Of a stretch of DNA of 64,000 nucleotides, positions 30,101 through 40,117 are shown piece by piece. The notes beneath the pieces are model-generated. The model had not been told where the DNA came from and searched no databases. It was given only the letters and a program-made list of their open reading frames with translations. The translations under genes and the position numbers were made by a program. Each line of letters opens with the position of its first letter. The first letter of the stretch is position 1. The stretch covers positions 558,001-622,000 of the forward strand of contig CP038118.1 in assembly GCA_004519485.1 (NCBI GenBank), given 5' to 3'. The stretch comes from Nannochloropsis oceanica (taxonomy: Eukaryota; Sar; Eustigmatophyceae; Eustigmatales; Monodopsidaceae).

Positions 30101-30921
30101 ATTGCTTCCAGGTAAGCGGAGGGAGAAAGAGAGGAGGGAGGGACGGAGGACGGAAGGGTGGCGTCTCTTCCAGAGAGGATAAAGCGGCACAGTGCATGAA
30201 GAAGAGAGGGGATGATGGGGGTAGGGGGGGAGGATGGGGGGGAGGACACCGAGGAGGAGGAAGAGGAAAGCCGTATAATTCCTTCTCCTCCTTCCGCCAC
30301 TGCTGCTGCTGCTGCTTCCGCCGACGGCGACACCGATGACGAAACCGAATTAGACGAGAAAGAGGAGGGTGAAGAGGATGAAGAGCCATGAGTACGTCTT
30401 CTTCTCCTCTCCCTCCCTTCCTCAACATACGAGAATGGCTGTATGTGCTCTAGCACCATCTCGACGCCCCTTCCTCCTTCTCCACCCTCACCCGCTCTCG
30501 CCAGCAAATAGCCTACAAAAACTGCCGTTAGTCTCATGGCATTCATCGCCCTTTCCACCTCAATCCCACCTTCCTTCCCGCCGTCCCGCCCTCCCTCCTC
30601 CACACTCTGTATGGTATGTTGCACCAGCCTCCCCAAATTGCCTGATCGATGATTACAGGACAATAAACGCGCTGCGAAGTGTTCCATCACAGGGTTATCG
30701 GCATGCACGCCCGCATCTCGGCGGCAGGTCTCACGGAGGTCGGGTGCAAGGAGAAGCCCGTGTCGCCAGAAGGGGGCGTTGGAAGGGATGGGGTGGGGTC
30801 CAGATAGGGTTTCCAGCAGGTCCAGCAGGTGTGGGTCGACTGCAGGGGGAAGGTGCGTGCTGCTGGTAATTGTGTTAGAGGAAGCGGAGGGGATGGTACT
30901 GGTGGTGGTGGTGGCCATCAT
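27172..30921 (-). CDS. Dymeclin/HID1-family protein with large low-complexity insertions
   Basis: 1249 residues in one continuous frame. Family-type blocks: LLDLLETLSGPHPIPSNAPFW near the N-terminus, HFAARLLSCNHRSGNLGRLVQ, AMRLTAVFVGYLLARAGE, and the C-terminal half's LLSTTSAILLNLSAQAEHIH, YASLRLVHVLLLLLRRYVQF, LLPTNLSLIHSLLYSRHHLE and EVLLFFGRLFDETEE. These match the dymeclin superfamily, Golgi-associated proteins of the secretory pathway. Human dymeclin is 669 residues; the excess here is Ser, Ala, Gly and REGG simple sequence inserted between conserved blocks. An N-terminal Met-Met start follows no signal peptide. Dymeclin is favoured over HID1 but not firmly. Some simple-sequence blocks could be unrecognised introns. 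Confidence 0.72.
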   Translation of the reverse strand: MMATTTTSTIPSASSNTITSSTHLPPAVDPHLLDLLETLSGPHPIPSNAPFWRHGLLLAPDLRETCRRDAGVHADNPVMEHFAARLLSCNHRSGNLGRLVQHTIQSVEEGGRDGGKEGGIEVERAMNAMRLTAVFVGYLLARAGEGGEGGRGVEMVLEHIQPFSYVEEGRERRRRRTHGSSSSSPSSFSSNSVSSSVSPSAEAAAAAVAEGGEGIIRLSSSSSSVSSPPSSPPTPIIPSLLHALCRFILSGRDATLPSSVPPSSLSPSAYLEAINLLLVLCSSQLYGARDGREGRREGGKTRPKEHIFLDALMEEGGREGGREGVRMVRQLLMWFVQPTVPPVGGREEGREGGRTRGKSSNSRSSSSEDVKSLTGALSGWMNTPRWLGGGREGGKGGREEGRIASASASHSFTEGLEGGTRPCSYNQQQRESTIPIPEGGGREEGREEGREGKGGAGMFRNLYSYVVGGEGGKEGGVSSPAASAHTTSSSLDGSDSSSSSNTRGSRSSNTSSSRGGGKALTAAAAAGAAAAAAAAAVGVKSGGGRGGREGGQGEAAVLLGQRGVLLLLLLLFYRRGEGSSSSSSSTTNTSLNTSSSSSSNPFRTAFDSLKDERYQYEEEDVDEEAAAVPMAGARAAAAAAGGGKEGVASRQLQLPFDKLFAALARSLPQGEPAPLLFYSLLVSPNPLFLSCTLAQSDVDTLLLPLLHQLYHPAASSSPSSSSSSSSSSSSSFTGSSLPPSLPPSPRPLYLLLTLLLLLSQDSAFNSALFRRLFLPSVPWYRERMLARTSLGSLSLLCLLRVLLFAIQTPLPPRPHEHQHQQCHLQPHSQLESVSSSSSSGDGSRLYLLSTTSAILLNLSAQAEHIHGYASLRLVHVLLLLLRRYVQFAERLSSSSSSPSSVSSSSSPVPAGAATAPSPQPSSSSPTLPSHHHSASNSSSYSSSSSSSSNSCNNTNGTHHPSYPTSSSSSSTDDDPSLTHALLSTALRAILSFFTIALSPPLLPTNLSLIHSLLYSRHHLEPLLSHPSIRALASASFPPSLPHALHSIQGEGEGEGGSEVGLGIVPEVLLFFGRLFDETEETLSVDKAMLLLEKGAREWQGRKEGGREGGLGPGGEMAIDPELKFTYEEEAEAEAFFVPYIWEIVHAKTKEDVWWITPCISAFTPPLPPSLPPSLPPSAPSAPPEEGKGVVRKFLAGAMGVVPSSLTSLSSSSSSQQRQRQEQPAYGSTGSRGDSSSRASPPPVVVTMHV

Positions 30922-31497
30922 TCTCGCCTGAGTGTGCGGCTAGCTTGTCGTGGGAGAAGGCGGGCAAAGATGGTGGTGATGGTGCTGGTGCTAGTGCTAG
31001 TGGTTGAAAGGAGAAAAAAACGAGGACGAGCGGGTTCAGTACGCGCCACCGCCGCCGACAACAATCGAAGGCCCCTCTATTTGCAGCTGTGGATGTGTCG
31101 AGGAATGAGGAAGATATTGAGTGTGCGCAGGAGTAATGTCCCGTCTGTGGAGGGGGGGGAGAGGAAGCGGGGCGACGAAGAATGATGGTGTTTGAATAGT
31201 CGCAGAGCACTCCATCAACACCTGCAGTTCCTGTGCTCGCGACTGTTTTGAGGGGCAGCAGTACAAGTTAAAGGGCCTGTGTCCCAGGAACTAATATGCA
31301 AGAAGTTTTTACGCTAGGCTCCTCAATGACCTGGCTTTTGGCCTCCCTCCCTCCCTCCCCGGAATGCCGCCAAACAATCAGTCCAGGTCGCGAAGGGAAA
31401 AACAAGTTAAAATACCTACGTACAACCCCTGAGATTTCTCTTGGTTACTTTCTATCGTTGTTGTGTTCTTTTATTTACACGTGCATCTATTTTTTCA
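30922..31497. other. Intergenic, no gene seen
   Basis: 5' flank of the dymeclin-type gene and 3' flank of the ankyrin-BTB gene. Short frames only. Confidence 0.45.
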
Positions 31498-32863
31498 TTA
31501 TTCTATCAAACAATCCACCGCCGCCTGGAGCACTGCCTCCCTCCCTCCCTGCCCCCCTTTCTCCCCCCCTCCTTCCACGGATTCCTCCGATGATAATGCG
31601 TGAAATTCTTGCACAATTACAAGAGCTGCTTGTGCCCTCAACAAGGGCATGTCCTGCACCATATCCGTCAACCCAAATAATCTCACTGCCCTCTCCAACA
31701 CCTCGCCTTCGCTGCCTCCTTCTCTCCTTCCCTCCCTCCCTCCCCCCTTGTGACAAGACAGACACAATTCCCACTCACACAAGCCCAATAAATCCGGTAA
31801 CAAAAACTCATCCGCCAATACAGCTAGCTCCACCAACGTCTCCAATCCCCACTCTTCTCCCCTCCCTCCCTCCCTAGCCCACGCACTGTCCAGTCGATCT
31901 GTGTACAGAAACGACAAAAACGGCCGCAGCGTCCGCGGCGACAACGAAGGAAATATATACCTTGGCAAGCCCTTCCTTCCTCCTTCCCTTCTTTCCTCCC
32001 TCCCTTCCACAAACCTAAAATGTGCCGCCATTCTCTCGCACCTCTGGACCACCAAGAACCGATGCGCGGGATACTCCTCCCTCCCTGTTCCCCCTCCTTC
32101 CCTCCCTCCCTCCCCCCCCCCACACGCTATCAAACAATCAGGGATTAAACCCCCTTCTACCCCCACCATATGCGCCAAGTCCCTTCTCAGGCCTTCCATA
32201 GGTGGGGGAAGAAGGGGGGGGGGAATTGGTCGACTTGGAATCATCCTTCCCCCTCCTCGCTGCTGCTGCTGCTGCTGTTGCTGCCGCTGCTGCTGTTGTT
32301 CCCACCATGTCCTCCATCCCTCTCGCATCATATGTCTGTCCCAGCTGCTCAAATAAGGCGATTGCGTATCCGAATAATTCATATCCCCTCGTCCTTTATC
32401 CCTCCCTCCCTCCTTCCCTCCCCCTAGGATCGCGTCAAGCTCACCCCAGGTCAGAGGCCGACGACCGTTATTGTTCCGTTTCGCCAACAGTTTGTCTGCC
32501 AATCTTAACGGCAAGATCACCCGAGGAGGAGAAGGAGGGAAGGAGGGAGATGATGGCGGAGCCTGACTGTTCATGCTCCCTGCTGCTTCCCCTTCCTCCC
32601 TCTCTTCCTCCTCCACTTCCTCCCCCTCCTGCCCATCCTCCTCCTCCTCCTCCTCCTCTTCGCCGGTCATTTCCTTCACCCACCAAGAAGCATCGCCGTC
32701 GGACAACACAGGAGATCCTTCCAAATACCGATACCCCCGCCAACCTCCCCTTCCTCCCTCCCTTTCTTCCTCCGTCTCCCAGGCCGGGACTTGTTCCCCC
32801 AAAATCTCTGACCACAAATGCTCTGCCTCTGCATGCCATCCCTCCTCCTTCTTCTTCATCTCC

Positions 32864-32895
<32 letters not shown>

Positions 32896-33931
32896 CTGTC
32901 CCTCTTTTCCCTTTTCTCTGTCCACCACCCTCCCCCTCCCTCCCTCCCTCATCACTGCCTTGCGACAATATTTTTTCAGTACAGGCAAGCCCAGGACAGA
33001 AACCAGCTCCAGTATCTCTCTAAACACCTCCAGCCCGCCCTCCCCCCCACCAGCGTTTCCTCCCTCCCCTGCGTGGAGAAGGGAGGGAGAGAGGGGCCGA
33101 AGGAAGAAGGGAAGGCACCGACCGAGCGCGTGCTCGCAAGACACCCGTAAACCCGCCACTAGACACTCGTCGGCCAGCAGCAACAACTCTATGGTGGCTA
33201 CTGCCGCTGCTGCTGCTGGTATTGGGGCGGCGGTGGTGGCAGCAGTGGCGGCTCTTTCCTTTTCCTCAGAGGGGTGGGAAGGAGGGTGGGAGGGAGGGAG
33301 GGAGGGAGGGAGGAAGGAAGGCCCTTCCCCTGTATAAAGGTAGCGTAAAAACTCCTCAAACACACTCGAAGTCCACTCACCCTCCAGCCATACCTCTTGT
33401 CCTCCTTCAGTCCCTCCCTCCTTCCCTCCCTCCACAAAGCCACTAGCGAACATGGCTCGAAATTTTTCACTTCTCGCCGCCAGGACAGCACGGTGGGTGG
33501 GATAGCGCCCCTCCCTCCCTCCCTCCCTCCCTCCCTCACGCAAGACCAGGATGACATCGTGCGAAGGAGGGAGGGAGGGAGAGGGATGAAGGAGGAGGGC
33601 GAGGTCTCGAAGGAGGGAGGGCTGGAAGGAGGGGGAGGAGGAGGAAAGGAGGAGTTCAACGGCTTTCCTCCCTCCATTCGCCAGAACATGATTGCCCTGG
33701 AACAAGGGACAAGTGGTACCGAAGGGTGGAGGGATGGAGGAATGGAGGGAGGGAGGGAGGGAGGGGCCTTTCAGGCGGGCGCCGGCAAGTATGAGTTCGA
33801 CGATGGTGGAGGAGGCACTGCCGTGGAGTGCGGCTTGAAGGAGGGAGGAAAGAAGGGTGGTGCTGGTGTATGTGTTTCTGCTGCTGCTACTGGAGGTACT
33901 GTTGTTGCTGCTGCTGTTCCTGCTACTACTG

Positions 33932-33977
<46 letters not shown>

Positions 33978-35172
33978 GGGTAATTGTATCTCGCCCTTTT
34001 GACGTGGGCAGAGATGTGGAGGGTACGGACGAGGACGAAAACGAGGGTTCATCGCTCCCTCCCTCCCACCCTCCCTCCACCCCTCCCTCCCTCATCAGCC
34101 ACCTCAAGATCTCCCTTTTCCCCTCCCTCGCCGCCAACATCATCGCCTCCTCCAACCTCGCCCCCCCTTCCCTCCGTCCCTCCCTCCTTCCCTCCCTCAT
34201 CAACAGCGCCACCGTCCCCAGATGACCCCCTTCTACTGCCCTCAAGAGCGGAGTCAGTCCCTTCCTCCCTCCCGTCCTCCCTCCCTCCCTCCCTCCCTCC
34301 CATCCTTCACTCAACAATAACCTTACCACTTCCTCTTCTCCCCTCCCCGCCGCTTCCCCCAAGGGATCCCTCCCTCCCTCCCTCCCTCCCTCCCTCCCTC
34401 CCTCCCGCTGGAGGAGTAGTTTCACCACTTCCACATGTCCCCCTCCTGCTGCCAGTGACAGCGGCGTCTGCCCTTCACAGTCCTCCGCCCCTCCCTCCCC
34501 GCCGTGCCTCAACAACAACACCACTGCTCCCTCCTTCCCTCCCTTCGCCGCCAGGTGCAACGGCGTCTCTCTCCGCTTGTTCCTCACCCCCACAGCCCTC
34601 AGTCGCCTGTTCCCCCTCTTCTTCTCCGCCCTCCCTCCCTCTCGCCCTCCTCCTCCCCCTCCCAGATGCGCGAGCAGGAGCTCCATCACTCCGACTGCCC
34701 CTGCTCTTGCCGCCTTGTGCAACGAAGTCTCTCCTCCCTTATCCCTCCCCTCCGCATTCGCCCCTCTCCTCAACAACAACCGCGCACATTCCTCCCTTCC
34801 TGCTCCTGCTGCTCCTGCTGCTCCTGCTGCTCCTGTTCTCCCTCCCGCAGAACCCACAAAAGCCGCTCCTCCCACCACCCCTTCCCTCCCTCCCTCCCTC
34901 CCTCCCTCCCCCTCTCCAGCAGCGGCATGCATTAAGGGTGTCATTTTTCTCCGATCCGTGCCCTCCACGGCTGCAGCAGCCAACCTCCCGGCTGGTCCTG
35001 CTGCTGCTCTCAACAGCACCTCCAGCATGTCCGCCCTTCCCTCCCTCGCCGCCAAATGAACAACGTTCATCCTCAGCCCCCCCTCCTCCCTTGCGTCCCA
35101 TCCTCCTCCTCCCACCCCTCTCTCCCTCTCTCCTTCCCGTCCTCTTTCTTCTCCTCCTCTCACCTCTTCCAT
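31498..35172 (-). CDS. Ankyrin-repeat protein with two BTB/POZ domains
   Basis: Open frame of 1224 residues. The N-terminal third holds about eight ankyrin repeats (NVVHLAAREGRADMLEVLL, TPLMHAAAGEG, TSLHKAARAGAVGVMELLL, TPLHLAAKGGKEGAVVLLL, TPLSLAAGGGHVEVVKLLL). Two BTB-type domains follow: AHRAVLAARSEKFRAMFASG with FEEFLRYLYTGEG, and AHRFLVVQRCERMAAHFRF with LRPFLSFLYTDRLDS; each has a downstream helical region (LADECLVAGLR, LADEFLLPDLLGLCE). The order resembles plant/animal ankyrin-BTB proteins that act as Cullin-3 ubiquitin-ligase adaptors. GGREGG runs occur between repeats. The true start is uncertain: the first ankyrin repeat begins near 35070, and the ATG at 35172 may be internal to a longer gene that includes the upstream frame. 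Confidence 0.78.
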
Positions 35173-37870
35173 CCCTCCCTCCCCTCCCTTCCCCCCTTCC
35201 TCCCCCTCCCCCTCCCCCCCCCTCCTCCATCAATGCCTTCCACAACTCCTGGTGGGTCGTTCGAGGGTTGCAAATTAATGTGGCAAGGATCGAAAAAACT
35301 TCCTCGGGGGTCTTCCGCCTCCCCCCCCCCTTCCCCCCCTTCCTTGCCCCCTCCCTTTCCCCCTCCACCAAAAGCCCACCACGCACACCGATGGAAGGAC
35401 GGAGAAATTCAAACCAGCCACCACTCCCTGCCCCTTCCTCCTTCCCGTCCTCCCCCCCTACCTCCTTCTTTACAGTCGGCGCGATGCCTGCCGCCACGCC
35501 CTCCTCCTCCATCCTCCCTCCCGCCTTCCCTCCTTCCCTCTCTCCCTCTCTTCTCGCTCTCTCATCCTCGAGGACCATGAGGCGTCTTTCGAGGGCCTCT
35601 CGCTCCCTTGTCCAGAAGTCCCTCCCTCTCTCCCTCCCTCCGCCCTCCTTCTTCTTTTTCTTCTTCTTTGGCAGGTGGAAAGGAAGCTGCTGCTGCTGCT
35701 GCTGCTGCTGCTGTCTAGCGTCGCTTTGCAGTGGTACCGGCAGGAGAGAACGGAGCCCTTCCTCTTCCTCCCTCTTCTCCTTCTTCCTCTTGTCCTCCTT
35801 TACCTCCTTCTCTTCCTCCTCCTCCTCTTTCCCCTCCTTCCACGTCAAGCGAAGAAAATCTGGAGAAGGAGCCGCAGCAGCAGCAGCAGCAGCAGCAGCC
35901 GCAGGAAAAGAAGTACAGGAGGAGGAGGAGGAAGACACTATTGAAAAGAGAAGTGGGTCGAGCCTCGTGAGACAAAAGGAGGAGAGATTTAATTGCTGTT
36001 GCTGCTCCTCCAGCCGCTGCTCCTGCTGCTCCTGCTGCTGTGGTTGTTGCTGTTCACAGCGTGCATGACGGGAAAGAAGAGAGGCGTAAGATGCCCGTGC
36101 TGCTGCTGATCCTTCTCCTTCTCCTCCTCCTCCTCCCTGTACACTATTTTTGTTGTCGCCGATATTTTTATTGCTTCTACTGCTTAGTCCAAGCGCAGGA
36201 AATGATTCTTTCTCTCTCTTTCCTATCTCCTTCTTCCCCTCCTCATCCTCATCTTCTGCTTCTTTTTCTTCCTCTCTGTAAGGATTGTAATACCCTCCCT
36301 CTTCTTCCCCACTCCTCCATCCTCTATTCCTCCTTCTTGCTATGTTTAGATTCACATCTCTGTAGCTTATCGCCCTCCAGTCCTGGAAAATCTTCTTTCC
36401 CTTCACTATCATCATCCTCCTGTGCTGCTGCTCCTTCTGCTGCTGCTGCTCTTCCTGCTCCTCAACTACCATCTCCGTCGCCTCCTTCCTTAACGACGGC
36501 ACACGCCAATCCTGCAGGCTCTTGCTACTGCTATTGTTGCTCCTGCTGCTGTTACTGCTGCTGGTGGTGGTGGTGGTGGTGGTACTGCTTCGGATGCCGT
36601 TCTTACTGTTGCTCCTGCTACTGCTACTGCTGCAACTACTGCTGCTGCAACTACTGCACCTATTCATTCTATTGCTGCCGCTGCCACTGCTGCTACTACT
36701 ACTGCTACTACTGCTGACATGAGTGTGGCCGGTACCACCACGTGGCACAAACACTGGTGCCGAAGGCCGCAAGCCCACGTAGGAAGACGAGGCAACGCAG
36801 TGGGAGGAGGAGGAGGAGGAGGAGGAGCAGGAGGAGGCGGAGCAGGAGGAGGAGGAAGAACGGAAGGATGAGGCAATGTTGGTGGTGGTGTTGATGGACG
36901 TTGTTTTATTCCCCGTGGGCGCTGTACTGCCCCCCCTCCCCTCCCTTCCTTCCTTCTCCTCTTTCACCTCTGCCGTCCTGGGTCTTCTCCTGCTCCTTGT
37001 CTCACCAGCACTGATTATCCCCCACGAAAACGCTGTGTGTCCTGGCCCTACCTTAATTCTCCCAAATAGAGAAGGATCGTTTAAAACTCGACGCTTTTCC
37101 TCTGCCTGAATGATGTTGCCGCCAGTCCAGGAGAAGGCCGTGTGTCCTGGCGGCAGTGGAGGCAGTGGTGGGGATGAAGCACTCAGCGATGCCGCGACAC
37201 TTGATTCTCTTGCTCTTCTTCTTCTTCCTCCTCCTCTTCCTCCTCCTCCTCCTCCTCTCCTTCCTCCGTCATCCCCTGAGGAAGTCGTGTGGCGCGGTGG
37301 TCGGGCTGGGGATGGCAGTACGAGGGCTGCTGCGTTGTACAGCACCGGCATTTTTGCAGACGATGGTCCTCTTCCCCACCCTATTCCTGTTCCTCCTCCT
37401 TCTCCCCGCTCTCCCCTGCGTCCTTCTCCTTCCAGTCGTCCGCAGCTCTGTCCCCCTCTTGGCTCCGCCCCTCCCCTTTCTGGCCTACCTCCTCCCCCCC
37501 AGCCCTCCCTGCCTTCTCTCCCTCCTCCTGCCACACCTCCTTCTCCACCATGCATATGACCCCATCCAGGACCATGCATCGCCCCTTTCTCTTGTGCGCC
37601 TGGTGGTGGCTTTTCCAGCTTAGCAGAGAGAGGAGTGGTCAGTGAGAGAAGATAAGGAGGAGGTCTGCTTGCGTGTCTGTCTCCTCTCTCCCCGATGCCA
37701 CCACCGCTAGAGATCTCCATGAAGACCCGCTTCCCTACGTGGCTGACTCGTGATTTCCTCCCTCTGTGTGAACATGTGAGAGTAGGTGGTGGAAGGGTGA
37801 AGGGATTAGCATTTAAGGTTGAAAGCAAAGAGGAAGCGGATGGGGAGGTCGGAAGGCGAGACTCAATCAA
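34739..37870 (-). CDS. Low-complexity protein with PAM2-like motif; possibly the 5' part of the ankyrin-BTB gene
   Basis: Frame of 1043 codons; only the part above about 35200 looks protein-like. The N-terminus starts MIESRLPTSPSASSLLSTL. A heptapeptide GHTAFSW occurs twice (about 37120-37150 and 37020-37046), each followed by a basic segment. The segment GLRPSAPVFVPRG (about 36731-36772) fits the PAM2 consensus L-x-P-x-A-x-x-F-x-P, which binds the MLLE domain of poly(A)-binding protein. Long Ser, Gln and Glu/Lys runs follow, then a helical stretch (ALERRLMVLEDERARRE) and EEVFSILATLICNPRTTHQE. This last piece lies just before the ankyrin repeats but in another frame, so an intron or a length difference in a G-rich homopolymer may separate the two. 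Otherwise it is an independent gene of unknown function. Confidence 0.5.
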   Translation of the reverse strand: MIESRLPTSPSASSLLSTLNANPFTLPPPTLTCSHRGRKSRVSHVGKRVFMEISSGGGIGERGDRHASRPPPYLLSLTTPLSAKLEKPPPGAQEKGAMHGPGWGHMHGGEGGVAGGGREGREGWGGGGRPERGGAEPRGGQSCGRLEGEGRRGERGEGGGTGIGWGRGPSSAKMPVLYNAAALVLPSPARPPRHTTSSGDDGGRRGGGGGGRGGGRRRRARESSVAASLSASSPPLPPLPPGHTAFSWTGGNIIQAEEKRRVLNDPSLFGRIKVGPGHTAFSWGIISAGETRSRRRPRTAEVKEEKEGREGRGGSTAPTGNKTTSINTTTNIASSFRSSSSSCSASSCSSSSSSSSHCVASSSYVGLRPSAPVFVPRGGTGHTHVSSSSSSSSSSGSGSNRMNRCSSCSSSSCSSSSSRSNSKNGIRSSTTTTTTTSSSNSSRSNNSSSKSLQDWRVPSLRKEATEMVVEEQEEQQQQKEQQHRRMMIVKGKKIFQDWRAISYRDVNLNIARRRNRGWRSGEEEGGYYNPYREEEKEAEDEDEEGKKEIGKREKESFPALGLSSRSNKNIGDNKNSVQGGGGGEGEGSAAARASYASLLSRHARCEQQQPQQQEQQEQRLEEQQQQLNLSSFCLTRLDPLLFSIVSSSSSSCTSFPAAAAAAAAAAAPSPDFLRLTWKEGKEEEEEEKEVKEDKRKKEKREEEEGLRSLLPVPLQSDARQQQQQQQQQLPFHLPKKKKKKKEGGGRERGRDFWTREREALERRLMVLEDERARREGEREGGKAGGRMEEEGVAAGIAPTVKKEVGGEDGKEEGAGSGGWFEFLRPSIGVRGGLLVEGEREGARKGGKGGGRRKTPEEVFSILATLICNPRTTHQELWKALMEEGGGGGGGGRGEGRGGRDGRGERRRRKRTGRREGERGGRRRMGRKGGGGAEDERCSFGGEGGKGGHAGGAVESSSRTSREVGCCSRGGHGSEKNDTLNACRCWRGGGREGGREGRGGGRSGFCGFCGRENRSSRSSRSSRSRKGGMCAVVVEERGECGGEG

Positions 37871-38378
37871 GGCAACGTAGCAAAACTGTATTTCCGCAGT
37901 TGTTGTTAGTATGAGTTTTGTTTTTTCTCTTTCATTGGTTCTCCTACCCTCTTCCCCTCCCCCGTCCTATCCTCCTGCAGTTTTCTTTTTCTCCAGACTC
38001 AGACGGCACCCGTGTAAAGCAAGCACGCCCCCTTTCATTTCCCCCTCCCATTTCATCACTATCGTACGTCAAGGACGCATCATGACAGACGGGAAAAAAA
38101 TACGGAAGACGGACATCTTGCTCTCTAAACTACCCTGCCTTTCATCACTGCTGCTCCTCCTCCTCCACCTTTACCCCCCACTCCTCTCATGACACCCGTA
38201 CGGTAAAAAAATCCACATCCCATCACTACTTTCTGCTATGACACCATCACCTTCGCAAAGCTCTGCCTCCACGCCTTTGCCCGCCTGCAAATAGCCTTGT
38301 GTCCCTTTCTCTCATGGTTGACAACTCCCCATCCATCCTCTCAACCATCTGCATTTTTCCTTCGCAGAACGCATTGCT
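37871..38378. other. Intergenic, no gene seen
   Basis: 5' flank of the PAM2-like gene and 3' flank of psbM. Pyrimidine-rich, without coding features. Confidence 0.45.
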
Positions 38379-39492
38379 TTAATCTCCTCGCCCAGCGGCC
38401 TCACCAGCCTTGCGGGACTCCGATTGGATGTAAAGAATGATGAGAAAGGCAACGGGGACAAAAGTGCCGAGGAGTACAGCCAGGTATGCGGCGAAGGTCA
38501 CCTTGTGGGGGAGGAAGGGATGGAGGAAGGAAAGGGAAGCAGGTGAGAAAAAAAGAGGCACGATGACGCACGATGACGCTGAGAAGGGAGAAAGAGGGAG
38601 GGAAAGTTCGCCAATCGACAACAAATCACTTCGAGAAGAACAGAAGTACAGGAGACGGCAGAAAGCGAAGACAGGGAGAGAAACAAAGGAGAGAGGGGAC
38701 GGTGAAGACGCATTCTACTTACTTCCAGCGAGACGAGGGTGGAGGGCAGAGCGGTCATGATCTGGTCTGTAGGATGGAAACAGAATGTGAGTTTCAAGGG
38801 AAAGAGGACAATATATGTGTGAGTACCGGTGGAACGAGTTGCAGGTCCTTTCAACTTGTGACGCTTTTTCCATTTCAGAAATGTGTTCGCTCTCTTTCGA
38901 TCCCATCCTCACCCACCCCTCCCCCACTTATCCATACCAGCGGCGAAAGCAGGGGCGGTCAGGAAAGCAGCAGGGGCCAGGCCGGCAACCACCGCGGGCA
39001 CGTCAAGCTTCATGCTGGTGGCGGCCTTGCGGCCGACAGTGACAGCAGCGGGCTGCACCACCTTGGCGGCGGGGATGAAAGCGCTAGCGCTCTATATGGG
39101 TGTGATTGATGGCGAAAGAGCAAAGAAGGGAAGAGGGGTGAGAAAGAAGGCCAAGGCGAGGGAGTAGAATCGAAGAAGCGCCGTACAAAGCCCTCCCGAA
39201 TGGTGCAGGCAAGAGGAAAAAGTCATCGAAGGTGGTTGATGAAGACAGGGAACCATTCTGTGAAGAGATTTTCCGCGGTTGCCCGCATCCCTCTTCTCTC
39301 TTCTCTTCTTCTCATACTCCTGCAAAATCGGCTTCCTCTTACAAATCACATCGAAAAGCGTGGTGTCCACCATGCCTGTTTGGCACACTCGCTGTATGTC
39401 TGGGTCGAGGGGTGGGAGGGCAGAAAGGAAGCACTCACCAGGGCCATGAGGGCGACGACGGCGGCGACAAAGAGGGTGGACGTGCGGGCCAT
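38379..39492 (-). CDS. psbM: Photosystem II reaction-centre subunit PsbM, nuclear-encoded precursor
   Basis: Four exons on the minus strand: 39492-39439, 39091-38938, 38766-38723 and 38501-38379; all phases agree and the precursor has 124 residues. Exon 1 encodes the hydrophobic signal MARTSTLFVAAVVALMAL; splicing brings in SASAFIP, a textbook heterokont plastid cleavage motif. A second hydrophobic segment, GLAPAAFLTAPAFA, looks like a thylakoid-transfer signal ending in A-x-A. The mature C-terminal part has the single PsbM membrane helix with GTFVPVAFLIILYIQSESRK, matching the family's VPSVFLIILYVQTESQQ pattern. PsbM sits at the photosystem II dimer interface. The ORF upstream of 39492 is in frame but not needed. 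The last intron ends with a pyrimidine-rich tract and ACAAG. Confidence 0.92.
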
Positions 39493-40117
39493 TGTGAAGA
39501 TTAAATGGAGATAGAAGCGGTGTCTGTGTGATGATGTGGGTTGGAAGGGAATGGTAAGGGTGAGGAAATACCAGCAGCTTACTCGAGGTAAGTCCTCTCT
39601 TGCACGAGCAGCGAGCACCAGGGACCTTCCGTACCACCTCCGCTGCCACCGGGCACCCAATGCCTGTTTCTCCTACCTTCACATCCACATACACACCATA
39701 CTTTGCGGTGGGGAGGGCAAACGTACGCCTTATGAGAGAGAAAGGCGGAGGCGGACAAGGTCGAAACAATCGCTCCGTTGCTTGTATCTTCAATGCAACA
39801 AACCAAACGCCCTCTTTCCACACACAACGTAGAGCGAGAGGGTCTGAACGAGATGCGAGGGAAAAGGAGGAGAATGACCGGTTGAGGGGCAGGAGTACGG
39901 TTTTAATTTATTGTTCCAATGTATTGAATGCCGTAGGCCTTTGTCCTCCCTTCGTCATGCCACGTTTACTAAATCATCGAAATCAACCAACAGGCCACCA
40001 TCAACAAAATAATAAATCCATCGGGTTCAACGTCAAAACCTCCCCCCTCCTGTGTGTTCCTGGACCTCACAGCTCTGTCCCCCTCGTCTATTACCCGCCG
40101 CCTCCTCCTCCCTTTGC
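39493..40117. promoter_or_regulatory. Bidirectional intergenic region, psbM (-) / TMP phosphatase (+)
   Basis: About 625 bp separate two divergent start codons, so promoters and leaders of both genes lie here. No element could be assigned, and I saw no TPP-riboswitch-like sequence near the thiamine gene. Confidence 0.4.

Noticed and set aside
34240-34410. CRISPR-like array
   Set aside because: The regular repeats are (CCCT)n simple sequence without spacers, in a eukaryotic coding region.
33984-36068. 694-codon plus-strand Pro/Ser-rich frame
   Set aside because: Exact antisense of the ankyrin-BTB and PAM2-like frames; it consists of the complementary reading of GGGA repeats (Ser-Leu-Pro-Pro) with no domain.
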